Assembly (NCBI RefSeq): GCF_003387475.1
Contig: NZ_QUNO01000005.1
Coordinates: forward strand, 434,001-498,000
Origin: Kutzneria buriramensis
GTDB taxonomy: Bacteria > Actinomycetota > Actinomycetes > Mycobacteriales > Pseudonocardiaceae
DNA length: 64,000 nt
Direction: 5' to 3'
Shown: piece after piece, positions 44,093 through 54,600 of the stretch
Layout of the letters: each line of letters starts with the position of its first letter
Position numbering within the stretch: the stretch's first letter is position 1
The notes under the pieces: generated by a model
What the model was told of the DNA's origin: nothing
The model's database searches: none
What the model saw: only the letters and a program-made list of their open reading frames with translations
Translations under genes and position numbers: made by a program

Positions 44093-44425
44093 GTTGCCCC
44101 AGAAACCTACCCAGTGACCCAGAGTCCGCATACCGCCTACCTGGCGATTGCACGCTCAACTTCCATGACCCAGCGCAGTTGTCGACGGTTCGAATAATGT
44201 CAACACACGACAACCAAGCACCCGCTCGGGACGTTTTCGCATTTCACCGGGGGTGCGCCGGACGGACGGCCGGAATCACCCACTCGCAGAACGTGAAACA
44301 TGCTAAGATCTCGCGTCCACACCACGGTCCGCGCTACACGCACAGTCAACGTTCGCCACGCACCGTCCAATTCGAACATGTATTCGAGCACAATGGACGT
44401 CCGCTGTGCACTGTCGGTGAGCGGG
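44093..44425. other. Gene-free stretch upstream of the prenyl-indole operon
   Basis: No frame longer than about 100 codons has coding character. Base composition is less GC-rich than its surroundings, especially 44190-44400. A TAAGAT at 44303-44308 on the plus strand could be a -10 box without a matching gene. Probably a regulatory region between the LuxR gene end and the promoter. Confidence 0.5.
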
Positions 44426-46630
44426 TCAGCTCCGGTCGGCGCCGGTCATCCAGGCGGCGATGGCGGCCCGGCGAGTGACCCCCAGTTTCCGCATGATGTG
44501 CGATATGTGCGTTTCCACCGTGCGCTCGCCGACGAACAGCGCGCGGGCGATCTGCGGCGTGGTCAGCCCGGCCGCGACCCGCTCCGCCACCTCAAGTTCC
44601 CGTTTGGTCAACTCGGCGCCGCCCCGCACGTCCGTGCCGAGCGCGAACCGCACGCTGTCCTCGTACGCCGCGGACTCGCCAGCGGCCAGGATTCGCCGGT
44701 GTTCGACGCTCGACAGCGCACGCCCGACCACGGCCTCCCAGCCGAGCCGCTCGGCCTGGAACGCCTTCAGTTCGGCGAACCGCACGCCGATGTCGGCCAG
44801 CTGCCGATTGCTGGCGCCCATCAGGCGGACGGCCCGCCGGTAGTCGCCCAGCGCCGCGGCGGTCCAGCCCATCATCAGCAGGCTCCACGCCGCACCCCAG
44901 ACGTCGCCGATGGCGACCTGCCGGCGCAGGTTGCGAGCGAACAGCTCGGCCGCGTCGGCCGGACGCGAGTGCCGCGTGATCAGCCCCTCGAGCCAGTCAG
45001 CCCAGCCGGCCGTCCACTCGGCACCGTCCGCGGCCACGATCTCCCGACACTCCAGCAACGCCGCTCGGGCCGCGTCGGCGTCGCCGAGCTGGCTGTGCGC
45101 GATGCCGCAGAACAGCGTCGCGAGGAAGCGCTCGGAGCCCATCTCCACACTGGACTCGCGGGCCAGCTCCAGTTGCTCCACTCCGGACGCTTCGCCGTGC
45201 AACAGCCAGCGGTACGTGCCCTCCGCGAGGTTCGTCGCGACCGTGAGCGCCTTGCTCGGCCCGACTGCGACCGCCGCGGCCCGGCAGACCGGCAGCAGCT
45301 CGCCGGTCAACTCGGCTTCGCCCCGCAGCGCGGCCAGCCACACCGACGTCGCCAGTACGAAGGCCTGCCCCTCCGCGGCGGCGTCGACCTCCTGCGCGCG
45401 GCGCAACCACTCCTGGCCCTCGCGCAGGTTGCCCATCGCGAACCAGGCGTGCGACCGGGCCAGGTTGACAGCGAGCAGCTGGCCCGCCGACTCCTGCCCG
45501 GGCGTGGTCAGCGACCACTCCAGCGCCTGGCGGAGGTGGGGCATGTCGTGCTCGAACGCGTGCAGGTACTCGACCTCGTTCGCGCTCACCCAGGCCGAGG
45601 CCCAACCTTCGGTCTGGCCCAGGTAGTAGTCGCGGTGCCGGGCCATCAGGACGTCCTGTTCCCCTGACGTCGCAAGCAGTTCCGCCGCGTACTCGCGAAC
45701 CGGCTGGAGCATCCGCCACCGCACGCGGCCGCCGTAGGTCTCCTTGCGTACCACCGACTTGTCCACGAGTTCGGCCAGCGTCGGCAACACGTCCGCGGCC
45801 GACAGGCCGTCATCGGAGCAGACCGCGGTCACCGCGGCCAGATCGAAGGATGCCGGGAACACCGCCAGCCGCCGCCACAGCAGCCGCTGCTTGTCGGCAC
45901 AGAGCTCGTGCGACCACGCGAAGGTGACGTGCAACGTCCGATGATGGGGCTGCGGGGTCGCGGTCAGCCGGCCGAGCCTCGCGCCGACCGAATCGGCGAG
46001 CGTCTCGAGCGGGATCGCCCGCATCATCGGCACCGCGAGTTCGATCGCCAGCGGCAGGCCGTCCAACCGCTGGCACAGCCGGACCGCGGCCGCGGTCTCC
46101 GCGCCCGGTTCCCAATCCGCACCGAGCGTCTGGCGCGCGCGGTGGGTGAGGAGCTCGAGCGCCTCGCCGGAGACCGGCAGCGGCGGCACGTCGATCACGT
46201 GCTCCCCGTCCACCCGCAGCGGTTCGCGGCTGGTGGCCAGGACCTTGGCGCCGGCCTGCACCAGCATCAGGGTGAACGCCGCCGCGCCGGCCAGCACGTG
46301 CTCGCAGTTGTCCAGCACGAACAGCTGCCGGCCGTGGGCCACGACGAGGTCAGGCCGCATGCCGTCCTGGAGCCCCAACGACTCCGCGACCACGCCGGCG
46401 ACCTGCTCCACCCCGCTGCCGGCGGCCAGCGGTGTGAGGTCGACGAAGCAGACCCCCGCCAGGTCCGCCGCAATCCGTGTCGCCAGCCGGGTCTTGCCGA
46501 TCCCGCCGGCACCGGTCAGCGTCACCAGGCGGGCGGAGTCGAGGGTCGCGCGAATCCGGGCGAACTCCTGCCGGCGGCCGACGAAACTGGTCAGCTCGAC
46601 CGGAAGCCGCCCGCGGTGTGCCCCAGTCAC
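44426..46630 (-). CDS. Large ATPase-LuxR (LAL/NB-ARC) transcriptional regulator
   Basis: A 734-residue regulator. It begins LPVELTSFVGRRQE, then a STAND-type ATPase with Walker A TGAGGIGKT (about 39-47) and Walker B in LFVLDNCEHVL, a TPR-like helical middle (about 330-640), and a C-terminal LuxR HTH (LTKRELEVAERVAAGLTTPQIARALFVGERTVETHISHIMRKLG region). Such proteins switch on secondary-metabolite or catabolic operons after ligand and ATP binding. It lies upstream in the same orientation as the prenyl-indole operon, with 384 bp between them, and is a candidate activator of it. Confidence 0.9.
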   Translation of the reverse strand: MTGAHRGRLPVELTSFVGRRQEFARIRATLDSARLVTLTGAGGIGKTRLATRIAADLAGVCFVDLTPLAAGSGVEQVAGVVAESLGLQDGMRPDLVVAHGRQLFVLDNCEHVLAGAAAFTLMLVQAGAKVLATSREPLRVDGEHVIDVPPLPVSGEALELLTHRARQTLGADWEPGAETAAAVRLCQRLDGLPLAIELAVPMMRAIPLETLADSVGARLGRLTATPQPHHRTLHVTFAWSHELCADKQRLLWRRLAVFPASFDLAAVTAVCSDDGLSAADVLPTLAELVDKSVVRKETYGGRVRWRMLQPVREYAAELLATSGEQDVLMARHRDYYLGQTEGWASAWVSANEVEYLHAFEHDMPHLRQALEWSLTTPGQESAGQLLAVNLARSHAWFAMGNLREGQEWLRRAQEVDAAAEGQAFVLATSVWLAALRGEAELTGELLPVCRAAAVAVGPSKALTVATNLAEGTYRWLLHGEASGVEQLELARESSVEMGSERFLATLFCGIAHSQLGDADAARAALLECREIVAADGAEWTAGWADWLEGLITRHSRPADAAELFARNLRRQVAIGDVWGAAWSLLMMGWTAAALGDYRRAVRLMGASNRQLADIGVRFAELKAFQAERLGWEAVVGRALSSVEHRRILAAGESAAYEDSVRFALGTDVRGGAELTKRELEVAERVAAGLTTPQIARALFVGERTVETHISHIMRKLGVTRRAAIAAWMTGADRS

Positions 46631-46865
46631 CCGGTCACTCTACGGGGCTCTCCGTACCCGTATCCGGGAAATCACGGATGCCCGTGACCACGTGGAGACG
46701 GCACAGTGATCACGTCCCGTGAGGGACGACAGGGCGGGGAGACCGCCGGCCGGTATGACGGTCCGTCAGGGGGGCGGGCAGCCGGTTCGCGACCGTGTTG
46801 ACCGAACGGGACGCGACCTCGTACCCGGCCTGCGGCTCCGGCGCTGGTTCCCCAGCCGACGCGTC

Positions 46866-46892
46866 CGCGGCCCGCTTCCCCAGCGGGCCGCG
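46866..46892 (-). terminator. Terminator after the pseudouridine synthase gene
   Basis: CGCGGCCCGC and GCGGGCCGCG form a 10-bp perfect stem with a 7-nt loop, 17 bp beyond the stop of the gene that ends at 46909. Confidence 0.7.
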
Positions 46893-46908
46893 CCGTCCTG
46901 CCCTCGGT

Positions 46909-47817
46909 CTACCCCCAGGCCGACAGGGTCAGGCGACTGTCGAAGCGGCGGTGTCGCCCCGTCAGGGGGTCGTCGAACTCCAGGGTCTTGGCCAGCAGCT
47001 GGAGCGGGTCGGTGAAGTCGTCCAGCGGCTTCTCGGTCAGCACCGGGTAGAAGTCGTCGTTGAGGATCGGCACGCCGAGGCCGCTCATGTGCAGCCGGAG
47101 CTGGTGCGTGCGGCCGGTGTGCGGCTTGAGGCGGTAGCGTCCGAGGCCGGCGCGGTGCTCGACGAGGTCGACGACCGTCTCCGCGTTGGGCTCGCCCGGC
47201 ACCTCCTGGGCGACGATCACACCCTTCTCCTTGACGATGCGACTGCGCACGGTGGTCGGCAGCACGAGGTCGGGGTCGTGCCGGGCGATCGCCTCGTAAA
47301 CCTTCCGTACCAGCCGATCCCGGAACATCGTCTGGTACGCGCCGCGCACCTGCGGGCGGATCACGAACATCACCAGGCCGGCGGTCACCCGGTCCAGCCG
47401 GTGCGCGGGCACCAGGTCCGGCAGGTCGAGGTCGCGGCGCAGCCGCACCAGGGCCGTCTCGGCGATGTGCTGCCCGCGCGGGATCGTGGCGAGAAAGTGC
47501 GGTTTGTCCACAACGAGCAGATCGTCGTCGCGGTGCACCACCTGGATGTCGAACGGCACCGGCGTCTCCACCGGCAGGTCCCGGTGGAACCAGATCACCC
47601 CGTCCGGCACGAACGGCGCGTCCGGGCCCAGCGGCCCGTCCAGGTCGACGATCCGCCGCTCCCGCAGCATCTCGTCGATCCGCTCGGGGTCCACCCGGGG
47701 CAGCCGGAACACCAGGTGCTCGCGCAGCGTCCGCCACGGCCCCTCGGCCGGCATCCGCATCCGCACCGGGTCGAGGCCGAGGCGCTGCGGCAGCGGGGGC
47801 TTGGCGCGGCGTCTCAT
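46909..47817 (-). CDS. RluA-family pseudouridine synthase
   Basis: A 302-residue enzyme that isomerises uridine to pseudouridine in RNA. Catalytic Asp142 sits in HRLDRVTAG, with HTGRTHQLRLHM as the conserved late motif and VVDKPHFLAT the first. It has an N-terminal extension (about 1-85) with HLVFRLPRVDPERIDEML, an S4-like segment. The rRNA or tRNA target cannot be read from sequence. A near-perfect 23-bp hairpin lies upstream of its start. Confidence 0.9.
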   Translation of the reverse strand: MRRRAKPPLPQRLGLDPVRMRMPAEGPWRTLREHLVFRLPRVDPERIDEMLRERRIVDLDGPLGPDAPFVPDGVIWFHRDLPVETPVPFDIQVVHRDDDLLVVDKPHFLATIPRGQHIAETALVRLRRDLDLPDLVPAHRLDRVTAGLVMFVIRPQVRGAYQTMFRDRLVRKVYEAIARHDPDLVLPTTVRSRIVKEKGVIVAQEVPGEPNAETVVDLVEHRAGLGRYRLKPHTGRTHQLRLHMSGLGVPILNDDFYPVLTEKPLDDFTDPLQLLAKTLEFDDPLTGRHRRFDSRLTLSAWG

Positions 47818-47843
47818 CTCCCGGCCAGCCTACGGCACCCGTT

Positions 47844-47900
47844 ATGCAGGGAAGGACGCCTTACCCTCGCTCAACGCGGGTAAGGCGTCCTTGCCTGCAT
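47844..47900. terminator. 23-bp near-perfect hairpin
   Basis: Arms 47844-47866 and 47878-47900 (ATGCAGG, one mismatched base, AAGGACGCCTTACCC) form a 23-bp stem with a single mismatch and an 11-nt loop. It lies 15 bp after the stop of the beta-helix gene and 27 bp before the pseudouridine synthase start. The sequence type (AAGGACGCCTTAC) may be a dispersed actinomycete terminator family. Confidence 0.85.
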
Positions 47901-47915
47901 CAGGCCGTCAGCGGA

Positions 47916-50117
47916 TCACGGGTAGCTGACGATGTCCACCGGGGTGGTGTTGGTCGGGGTCGCGGCGCCCGTCTCGTTGATGACGTGCGTGATGGACCCG
48001 TTGTTGCCCAGCGAGATGTCCATGATGTCGTGGAACTTGACGTTCCCGTTCTGCGGCACCTCGTAGGCGTGGTGGTTGACGATGCCCGGGTTGGTGCTGA
48101 AGTAGGCGTACACGCCCATGCCCCACGCCTCGTGGCTGGTGACGTTGTTGCCCACCTTGTAGGACGCGAAGCCCTGGGTGGAGCCGTTCATGTACGAGCC
48201 CTGGTCGGGCACGTCGTACGGCATCTCGCTCTGGTAGAAGATCGTCTTGCCGCCCTGGCCGTTCCAGATCGTCTGGTACTGCTGGTAGTGCTCGACGAAC
48301 AGGCCGTACGCGGTGACGTTGTTGCCGTTGACGACTAGGCCGTTCGCGGCGGTGTTGGTGTACCAGCCGGCCGTGCCGTTGTTGTCGTCGTGGTCGGCCC
48401 GCCAGAGCCAGGTGTCGTCGGTGATCACGTTGTTGCTGTTGATGACCACCGACTGCTGGGCCTTGCCGACGGTCGCGCCGCCGAGCCGGACGTGGAAGTC
48501 GGACAGCACGGTCGGGTCGGCCGAGTGGTCCGCGGACGAGCCCTGCGGGCCGACCTGCACCAGCTGCTGCGAGCTCGTGGTGCCGGCGTCGATCAGCAGA
48601 CCGGCGAGCTTCACGCCGTTGACGTCGCCCACCGAGATGGCGGTGATGCCGTTGTCCGGCACCAGGGTCGCGATGCCCAGGCCCAGCACCACGGTGTCGG
48701 GACGGGTGACGTTCAGCGTCTGGTTGAGGTGGTAGATGCCCGGCGTGACGATCAGGTTCTTGCCGGCGGCCAGCTGAGCGTTGATCGTCGAGGCCGAGTC
48801 ACCGGGCTTGACGATGTAGAACTGGCTGATCGGCAGCGAGCTGCCGGCCGGGTTGCCGTTGGCCCACGAGGTGCCCGAGCTGTTGTTCCGCAGCGCCGGC
48901 ACGAAGACCTGCCAGTTGCCGGCGTTGTCGACGTACAGGTAGGGCTTCTCGGCGATCGTCGGGCTGGAGTTCAGCGTGGTGTACGGCGGGTTCGGGAACG
49001 TGTTGCCGGGCGCGCCCTGCACGCCGGAGAACACCATGTTCCAGTTCTGGCCGTTCCAGCTGCCGATCTGGTCGTTGCGGGACAGCCACTGCTGCTGCGA
49101 TCCCGACTGCACCTGCCCGGTCACCCGGGAGTCGGCCAGGAAGCCACCGGAGGACCAGCCGCCGTCGTCCAGCTTGAGGTTGCCGTTGACCTGCACCCGG
49201 CGTAGCGGGTCGGCCTGGGACACCGCCCAGGTGTCGGTGCCGCCGGGCGGGTTGATGGTCAGACCCTCGGCGTCACGCCAGAAGTTCAGCGTGGCGTTGC
49301 CGCCCTGCCAGTCGGCCTCGACGTGCACCTGGCCGTTGATGGTGACCTGGCCCGGTGTCAGACCGAGGCCGGCGACCTCCTCGTAGAAACCGACATTGGC
49401 GTCCACGTTGTACGAGCCCGGCTTGAACAGCAGAGCGAAGCGTCCGGTGCCGAACTGCGCCGACTGCTGCTGGTTGAACACCGAGTTGAGCTTGTTCTGA
49501 ATGGTCGACGCCGACATGGACGGGTCGAACACCGACACGTTCGGGCCGAAGTCGGGCTGGCCGGGCGGCGGCGGGGGCGGCGGAGTGGTGCCGCCACCGT
49601 TGAGGCTGAACGACTGCGCGGCGGTGCCGTTGCAGGTGTACTGCTGCAGCTGCACGCTGTCGGCCACGGACGCGCTCGGCACGTCCAGGCACTTGCCGCT
49701 GTTCCGGTTGACGAAGTGGTAGTTGCCGTTGCCCTCGTCGACCGGCTGCCACTGCTGGTTGGCGCCGCCGCCGTACGTCCACAGCTGGATCGGCGCCGAG
49801 TCCGCGGTCGACACGTTGGTGACGTCCCAGACCTGCGCGGGCGCGCCCGCGACGCCGACCTGGAAGTAGCCGGAGTCGGTGGCGGTGAACGTCCAGGACT
49901 GCGCGCCGCTGCCGTTGCAGGCGTACTGCTGCACGGCGGTGGCGTTCGCGGTGGCGGCGGAGCGCGCGTCCACGCACTTGCCGCTGTTGGCGTTGGTGAC
50001 GGTGTAGGTGCCGGGTGACACCGCGGCGCTGGCCGCCGGCGCCATGGCGAAGCTGACTGCGGTCGCGGACAGGGTCACGACCACCGCCGCGACAGCGGCG
50101 GTTCGCACAGGGGTCAC
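47916..50117 (-). CDS. Secreted ricin-lectin plus beta-helix protein, probable polysaccharidase
   Basis: A 733-residue exported protein: a Sec signal peptide (about 1-33, ending ASA), a ricin-type beta-trefoil CBM13 with repeated NSGKC(V/L)D...QQW (about 34-170), a poly-Pro linker, and a long Gly/Asn/Asp-rich right-handed beta-helix domain (about 185-733; RFALLFKPGSYNV, FWRDAEGLTINPPGG, RPDTVVLGLGIATL). Relatives are often labelled coagulation factor 5/8-type proteins; the fold resembles GH55/GH87-like glucanases, so an endo-glucanase role is likely but unproven. GTG 50117 is chosen because GGAGG lies 4 nt before it; an ATG at 50135 would put that site inside the gene. Confidence 0.82.
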   Translation of the reverse strand: MTPVRTAAVAAVVVTLSATAVSFAMAPAASAAVSPGTYTVTNANSGKCVDARSAATANATAVQQYACNGSGAQSWTFTATDSGYFQVGVAGAPAQVWDVTNVSTADSAPIQLWTYGGGANQQWQPVDEGNGNYHFVNRNSGKCLDVPSASVADSVQLQQYTCNGTAAQSFSLNGGGTTPPPPPPPGQPDFGPNVSVFDPSMSASTIQNKLNSVFNQQQSAQFGTGRFALLFKPGSYNVDANVGFYEEVAGLGLTPGQVTINGQVHVEADWQGGNATLNFWRDAEGLTINPPGGTDTWAVSQADPLRRVQVNGNLKLDDGGWSSGGFLADSRVTGQVQSGSQQQWLSRNDQIGSWNGQNWNMVFSGVQGAPGNTFPNPPYTTLNSSPTIAEKPYLYVDNAGNWQVFVPALRNNSSGTSWANGNPAGSSLPISQFYIVKPGDSASTINAQLAAGKNLIVTPGIYHLNQTLNVTRPDTVVLGLGIATLVPDNGITAISVGDVNGVKLAGLLIDAGTTSSQQLVQVGPQGSSADHSADPTVLSDFHVRLGGATVGKAQQSVVINSNNVITDDTWLWRADHDDNNGTAGWYTNTAANGLVVNGNNVTAYGLFVEHYQQYQTIWNGQGGKTIFYQSEMPYDVPDQGSYMNGSTQGFASYKVGNNVTSHEAWGMGVYAYFSTNPGIVNHHAYEVPQNGNVKFHDIMDISLGNNGSITHVINETGAATPTNTTPVDIVSYP

Positions 50118-50183
50118 AGGGCCCTCCTGCTTCATTGAAAAGAGGACAGGGGTGTCGACAGTTGGCGGCCCCGACAGGGCCGA

Positions 50184-50212
50184 ATGTTATGGCGGTCACT
50201 GTGGAGCGTCAA
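50184..50212 (-). promoter_or_regulatory. SigA-type promoter of the lectin/beta-helix gene
   Basis: Minus strand TTGACG (50207-50212) and TAACAT (50184-50189) are separated by 17 nt. The predicted start near 50177 gives a 60-nt leader. Confidence 0.72.
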
Positions 50213-50265
50213 TACACGCCTTAAAATAAGACCGAGACAATCCCGCCCGCGGGGATCATGCAGGC

Positions 50266-51657
50266 ATGGCGAGAAGGCGCCCGATCAGCACCGGGACCGC
50301 CGTGGCCGGGCTGGTGGCGACGCTTGCCCTAGGCGCACTGGCGGTGCGGTCGCCGACGGTCGCGCCGCTGCTGGCGGCCGCCGCCGGCTGGCTCGGCGTC
50401 GAGACCTGGCTGCGTCACCGACTCGGGACCGCCAGGTTCCGGCACAGTCTGCACGATCGACTTCGCCGGTTCCGCGCGGGGTACGCGGCATTCCAGCGGA
50501 CGCGTTTGGCGCAGCAGCAGGGAAGCGCGACAGCGCAGTTCGTGCTGAGCCAACTGGACGACGACGATGCGCCGATCCCCGCCTTGCTGCCGTTCCGCCC
50601 GCACGCCGACCTCCGCGAGTACGCAGCGGACGAGCTCGCGGCGTCGTGGAAACCGTTGCGAAAGCGCACGGGCACGGGGTTGACGGTGGCGGCGGAGCTG
50701 TTGCGCGCCAACATGGTGTATCCGGTGCTGGCCCGGGTGCCGGCGCCGAAGCCCCGGTGGGCAAGGGAAATCGTCGGTTCGGTGCTGGCCTGTGCGCTGG
50801 CCGTGGCCTCCCTGGCGTGGCTGGAACAAACCTGGAACATCGAGCCCTCCCTCTACCACCGCACCATCCCGTTGGCGCTGGGCCTGGGCCTCGGGTGTCT
50901 GCTGCCGCTGGTCGAAGTGGCGCTCGGCACGGCGAGCGGGCGGCGGGTCCGGGTCACCGCCATCGCCCTGACACCGTTGGTGTTCATGATGTTCTGGACG
51001 ATCCGCAAGTCCTGGGACGTCAACTGGTGGCAGCCGGCGTTCGGCGTGCGTGAATGGCTCACCGTCGCCGCCGCGACGGCCATCGCGCTCGGCCTGCTCG
51101 CGGCGACATCCTCGACCCGGGGCCGCAATCGTTTGTCGCCGGCACGGATCCGCCAGCTGTCCTGGCTGTCCGCCGCCTCGGTCGCGGCGGTCGGGCTCGG
51201 CCTGCTCACGCCGGTGCTCGCCGGCCCCTCCCCCGCGCCCGCCTTCCCGCACGTGTCGGCGTGTTCGCTGCTGTCGCACGAGGCGCTGGCCCGGATCGCC
51301 CCGAACATCGACGCCGGGCCGGCCAACACCTTCACCGAAGCCACCGTGAACGGCTGCGAGTGGTTCCAGAGCCACGGGGCGGCGCCGGTCGGGTTCGTCG
51401 CGATCGACGCCTACGTCGGCAGCGGCGACATCCCGCAGTCGATCCGGGAGTTCACGCTGGCCACGCACGTCATCCCCGGCGCGGTGCGCGCGCTGCCGGG
51501 CCCGTGCGACCAGGCCAGCGAGGTGGTCAGCCAGCGCGGCGTCGAGGTGGTGCTGCGCTGCGGCAACCTGGTGCTGTCGGTGTTCAGCTCGGCCTCGGAC
51601 GCCGGGCTGGCCGAGCGACTCGCCGCGGAGGCCGCGCGCGTGGCAACCACGGGTTGA
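50266..51657 (+). CDS. Multi-helix membrane protein with C-terminal DUF3558-like domain
   Basis: A 463-residue protein I do not recognise as a whole. Two helices at the N-terminus (about 10-45), a basic cytoplasmic stretch (about 50-160), further helices (about 165-330: SVLACALAVASLAWL, TIPLALGLGLGCLLPLVEVALG, VTAIALTPLVFMMFW, TVAAATAIALGLLAA, AASVAAVGLGLLTPVLAG) and a secreted-side C-terminal domain with ACSLLSHEALARI...NGCEWF, the pattern of DUF3558 lipoprotein-like domains. No lipobox is present. TAAAAT at 50222-50227 may be its -10. It precedes the nuclease-helicase gene by 28 bp. Confidence 0.75.
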   Translation: MARRRPISTGTAVAGLVATLALGALAVRSPTVAPLLAAAAGWLGVETWLRHRLGTARFRHSLHDRLRRFRAGYAAFQRTRLAQQQGSATAQFVLSQLDDDDAPIPALLPFRPHADLREYAADELAASWKPLRKRTGTGLTVAAELLRANMVYPVLARVPAPKPRWAREIVGSVLACALAVASLAWLEQTWNIEPSLYHRTIPLALGLGLGCLLPLVEVALGTASGRRVRVTAIALTPLVFMMFWTIRKSWDVNWWQPAFGVREWLTVAAATAIALGLLAATSSTRGRNRLSPARIRQLSWLSAASVAAVGLGLLTPVLAGPSPAPAFPHVSACSLLSHEALARIAPNIDAGPANTFTEATVNGCEWFQSHGAAPVGFVAIDAYVGSGDIPQSIREFTLATHVIPGAVRALPGPCDQASEVVSQRGVEVVLRCGNLVLSVFSSASDAGLAERLAAEAARVATTG

Positions 51658-51685
51658 TCCTTCGCTGTGGAACACTGTGCCGGCG

Positions 51686-54600
51686 ATGTTCACCCCAACG
51701 GACCTGGCCGACCTGCTTGAGTGCGAGCACCGGAGCGTGCTCGACCAGGCGCTGTCCGCCGGCCTGCCGGGCGCGCCGAGGCCCGATCCGGGCGGCGACC
51801 AGCTGGCCGTCAAGCACGGCCAGGCACACGAGCTGGCGGTGCTGGAGCGGCTGCGGTCGGAACGCGGCGTGGTGGAGATCGGCGGCGACGATCCGGTGGC
51901 GGCCACGCTGGCCGCGCTGGAAGCCGGCGCGCCGGTGATCTACCAGGCGGTGTTCCGCGACGGCGACCTCACCGGCCGCGCGGACTTCCTCATCGCCGAC
52001 GCCGACGGCCGCTACGAGGCGTACGACACCAAGCTGGCCCGGCACGCCCGGCCGGCGGCGGTGCTCCAGCTGACGGCGTATGCGGATGCCTTGCGCCGCA
52101 CCGGTTTTCCCACCGGCCCGCACATGCACCTGCTGCTCGGCGACGGCAGCGACGTGGCGCTGCGGGTGGACGACTTCGTGCCGCTGCTGGATCGCTTGCG
52201 CGCCAAGCTGTCCGTCCGGGAGCCGGCGCTGCCCCCGCGGCTGTGGGACGACGCCCGGCCGGCCTGCGCCACGTGCAAGTTCCTGAGCAACTGCGAGTCC
52301 GGCCGGGAGGCCGACCGGGACCTGTCGCTGGTCGCCGGCATGCGGGCGGACCAGCGGCGCAAGCTCGTCGAGGCCGGGCTGGGCACCATCGACGCGCTGG
52401 CATCGGCCGCCCCCGAGGACCGTCCGCGCGACCTGTCCGCGACCACGTACACGGCGCTGCGGGCGCAGGCGGCGATCCAGGTGCGGCAGGACGCCACCGG
52501 CAAGATCAGCTACGAGGTGGTGGACGGCACCGAGCTGGCCAAGCTGCCGGCCGGCAGCCCCGGCGACGTGTTCTTCGACATGGAGGGCGACCCGTTCGCG
52601 CTGGCCGGCACCGGGCTCGAGTACCTGTTCGGCTCGATCACCACCGACGGGTTCACCCCGTTCTGGGCGCATTCCCGGGCGCAGGAGAAGAAGGCGTTCG
52701 CGGACTTCGTCGACTTCGCGTCCGCGCGCCTGGCCGAGCATCCCGGCGCGCATGTCTATCACTACGCGCCGTACGAGGTGACGGCGTTGAAGCGGCTGGC
52801 GGCGGTGCACGGCACCCGCGAGGAGGCCGTCGACGACCTGCTGCGCGGCGGCAAGCTGATCGACCTGTACGCCGTGGTGCGCAAGGCGTTGCGGGTGTCG
52901 CAGCGGTCGTATTCCATCAAGTACCTGGAGCCGCTGTACATGCCGTCGGCGCGGGACGGCGACGTGAAGACGGCCGTGTCCAGCATCGAGGCGTACGAGG
53001 AATACCTGACGCTCAAACAGCTCGACGATCCGCGGGCTGGCGAGGTGTTGCGGGGCATCAGCGACTACAACGAGTACGACTGCGTGTCGACCCGGGAGCT
53101 TTTCCAGTTCCTGCACCGGGTTCGCGTCGAGGCCGGCATCGAGACGGCGGAAGGGTCCATTGAGGACGATCTCGTCACGCAGACCGAGGACCTCGTCGCG
53201 GCCGAGCGCCGGGCCGAGCGGGCCGCCCGCCTGGCGGCGCTGGTCGATCCGCTGCTGGCCGACCTGCCCGACAACCCGCTCGACGCCACCGACGACGAGA
53301 AGGCCCGCGCGCTGCTGGCCGCGGCGGTCGGATACCACCGCCGCGAGACGAATCCGGCCTGGTGGGAGTTCTTCCGTCAGGTCGCCGCCCCGCTGTCCGA
53401 CCTGGAGGTCGACACCACGTGCGCGGTGCCGGTCTCCGTGCGGGCGGGCGACTGGCAGCCGCCGGCCGGCCGGTCGAAGCTGGCCAAGCGGGTGTTGACG
53501 CTCCGATGCGACCCGGACCGGCCGCACCCGTACGCCACGGGCGACCAGGTTCGGCTTCGCTACGGCGATTCGACGCGGGACGCGCTGGTCAGCGCCGCCA
53601 CCGCCGAGGAGTTGACGCTCGTCGAGAGCGCCAAGCCCGACGAGACCGACAACGCCCGCCCCGGCGCGGTGCTGCCGGGCGCGCCGGTCCGCCCGCAGCC
53701 GAAGGACGAGGCCGTCGCCGACCTGGCGCAGCTCGCGGTGGACGCTTTGCCCGCGCTGCCACAGCATCCCGGCGTCGACCTGCTCCGCCGCACTCCCCCG
53801 CGGCTGCGCGGCGGGCGGCCGTTGCCGGACCACGGTGAGGATCTCGTCCGCACGGTGATCGAGACCGTCGATCTGCTCGACGGGTCGACCTTGGCGGTGC
53901 AGGGGCCGCCCGGGGCCGGCAAGACCTACCTGGCCGGCAAGCTGATCGCGCACCTGGTCGGCTCCGGCCGGACGGTCGCCGTGACGTCGACCAGCCACAA
54001 GGCCGTGGAGAACGTGTTGCGGGCGGCCAAGTCCACCGCGCCGACGCTTCCCGCCGCGAAGCGGCCGAAGAAGGCGGCGGAGAAGGACGTGCCCTGGGAG
54101 CAGCCGAAGGACAACCCCGGGCTGGCCCGGTGGCGGGCCGAGCACACCGACGGGCACCTCGTCGGCGGCACCGCGTGGACCTTCGCCAACGCCGCCATGC
54201 GGGCCGAGCCGTTCGACGTGCTGGTGATCGACGAGGCCGGCCAGTTCGCGCTCGCCGACGCCCTGGCGGTGTCGATGTGCGCGCGAAACCTCGTGCTGCT
54301 GGGCGATCCGCAGCAGCTGCCGCAGGTCGTGCAGGGCACTCATCCCGCCGGCGCCGAGGCGTCCGCGCTCGGGCACCTCATCGGCGACAACGACGTGATC
54401 CCGCCGTCGCTGGGATATTTCCTCGACCAGTCCCGGCGCATGCACCCCGCCGTCTGCGAACCGGTGTCCCGGTTGTCGTACGCGGGGCTGCTGCACGCCC
54501 ACCCGTCGGCCGCCGAGCGGGGCATCGACGGCATCGACTCCGGCCTGTACCTGGCCTCCGTGGACCATCGCGGCAACACCACCCGCTCCGTCGAGGAAGC

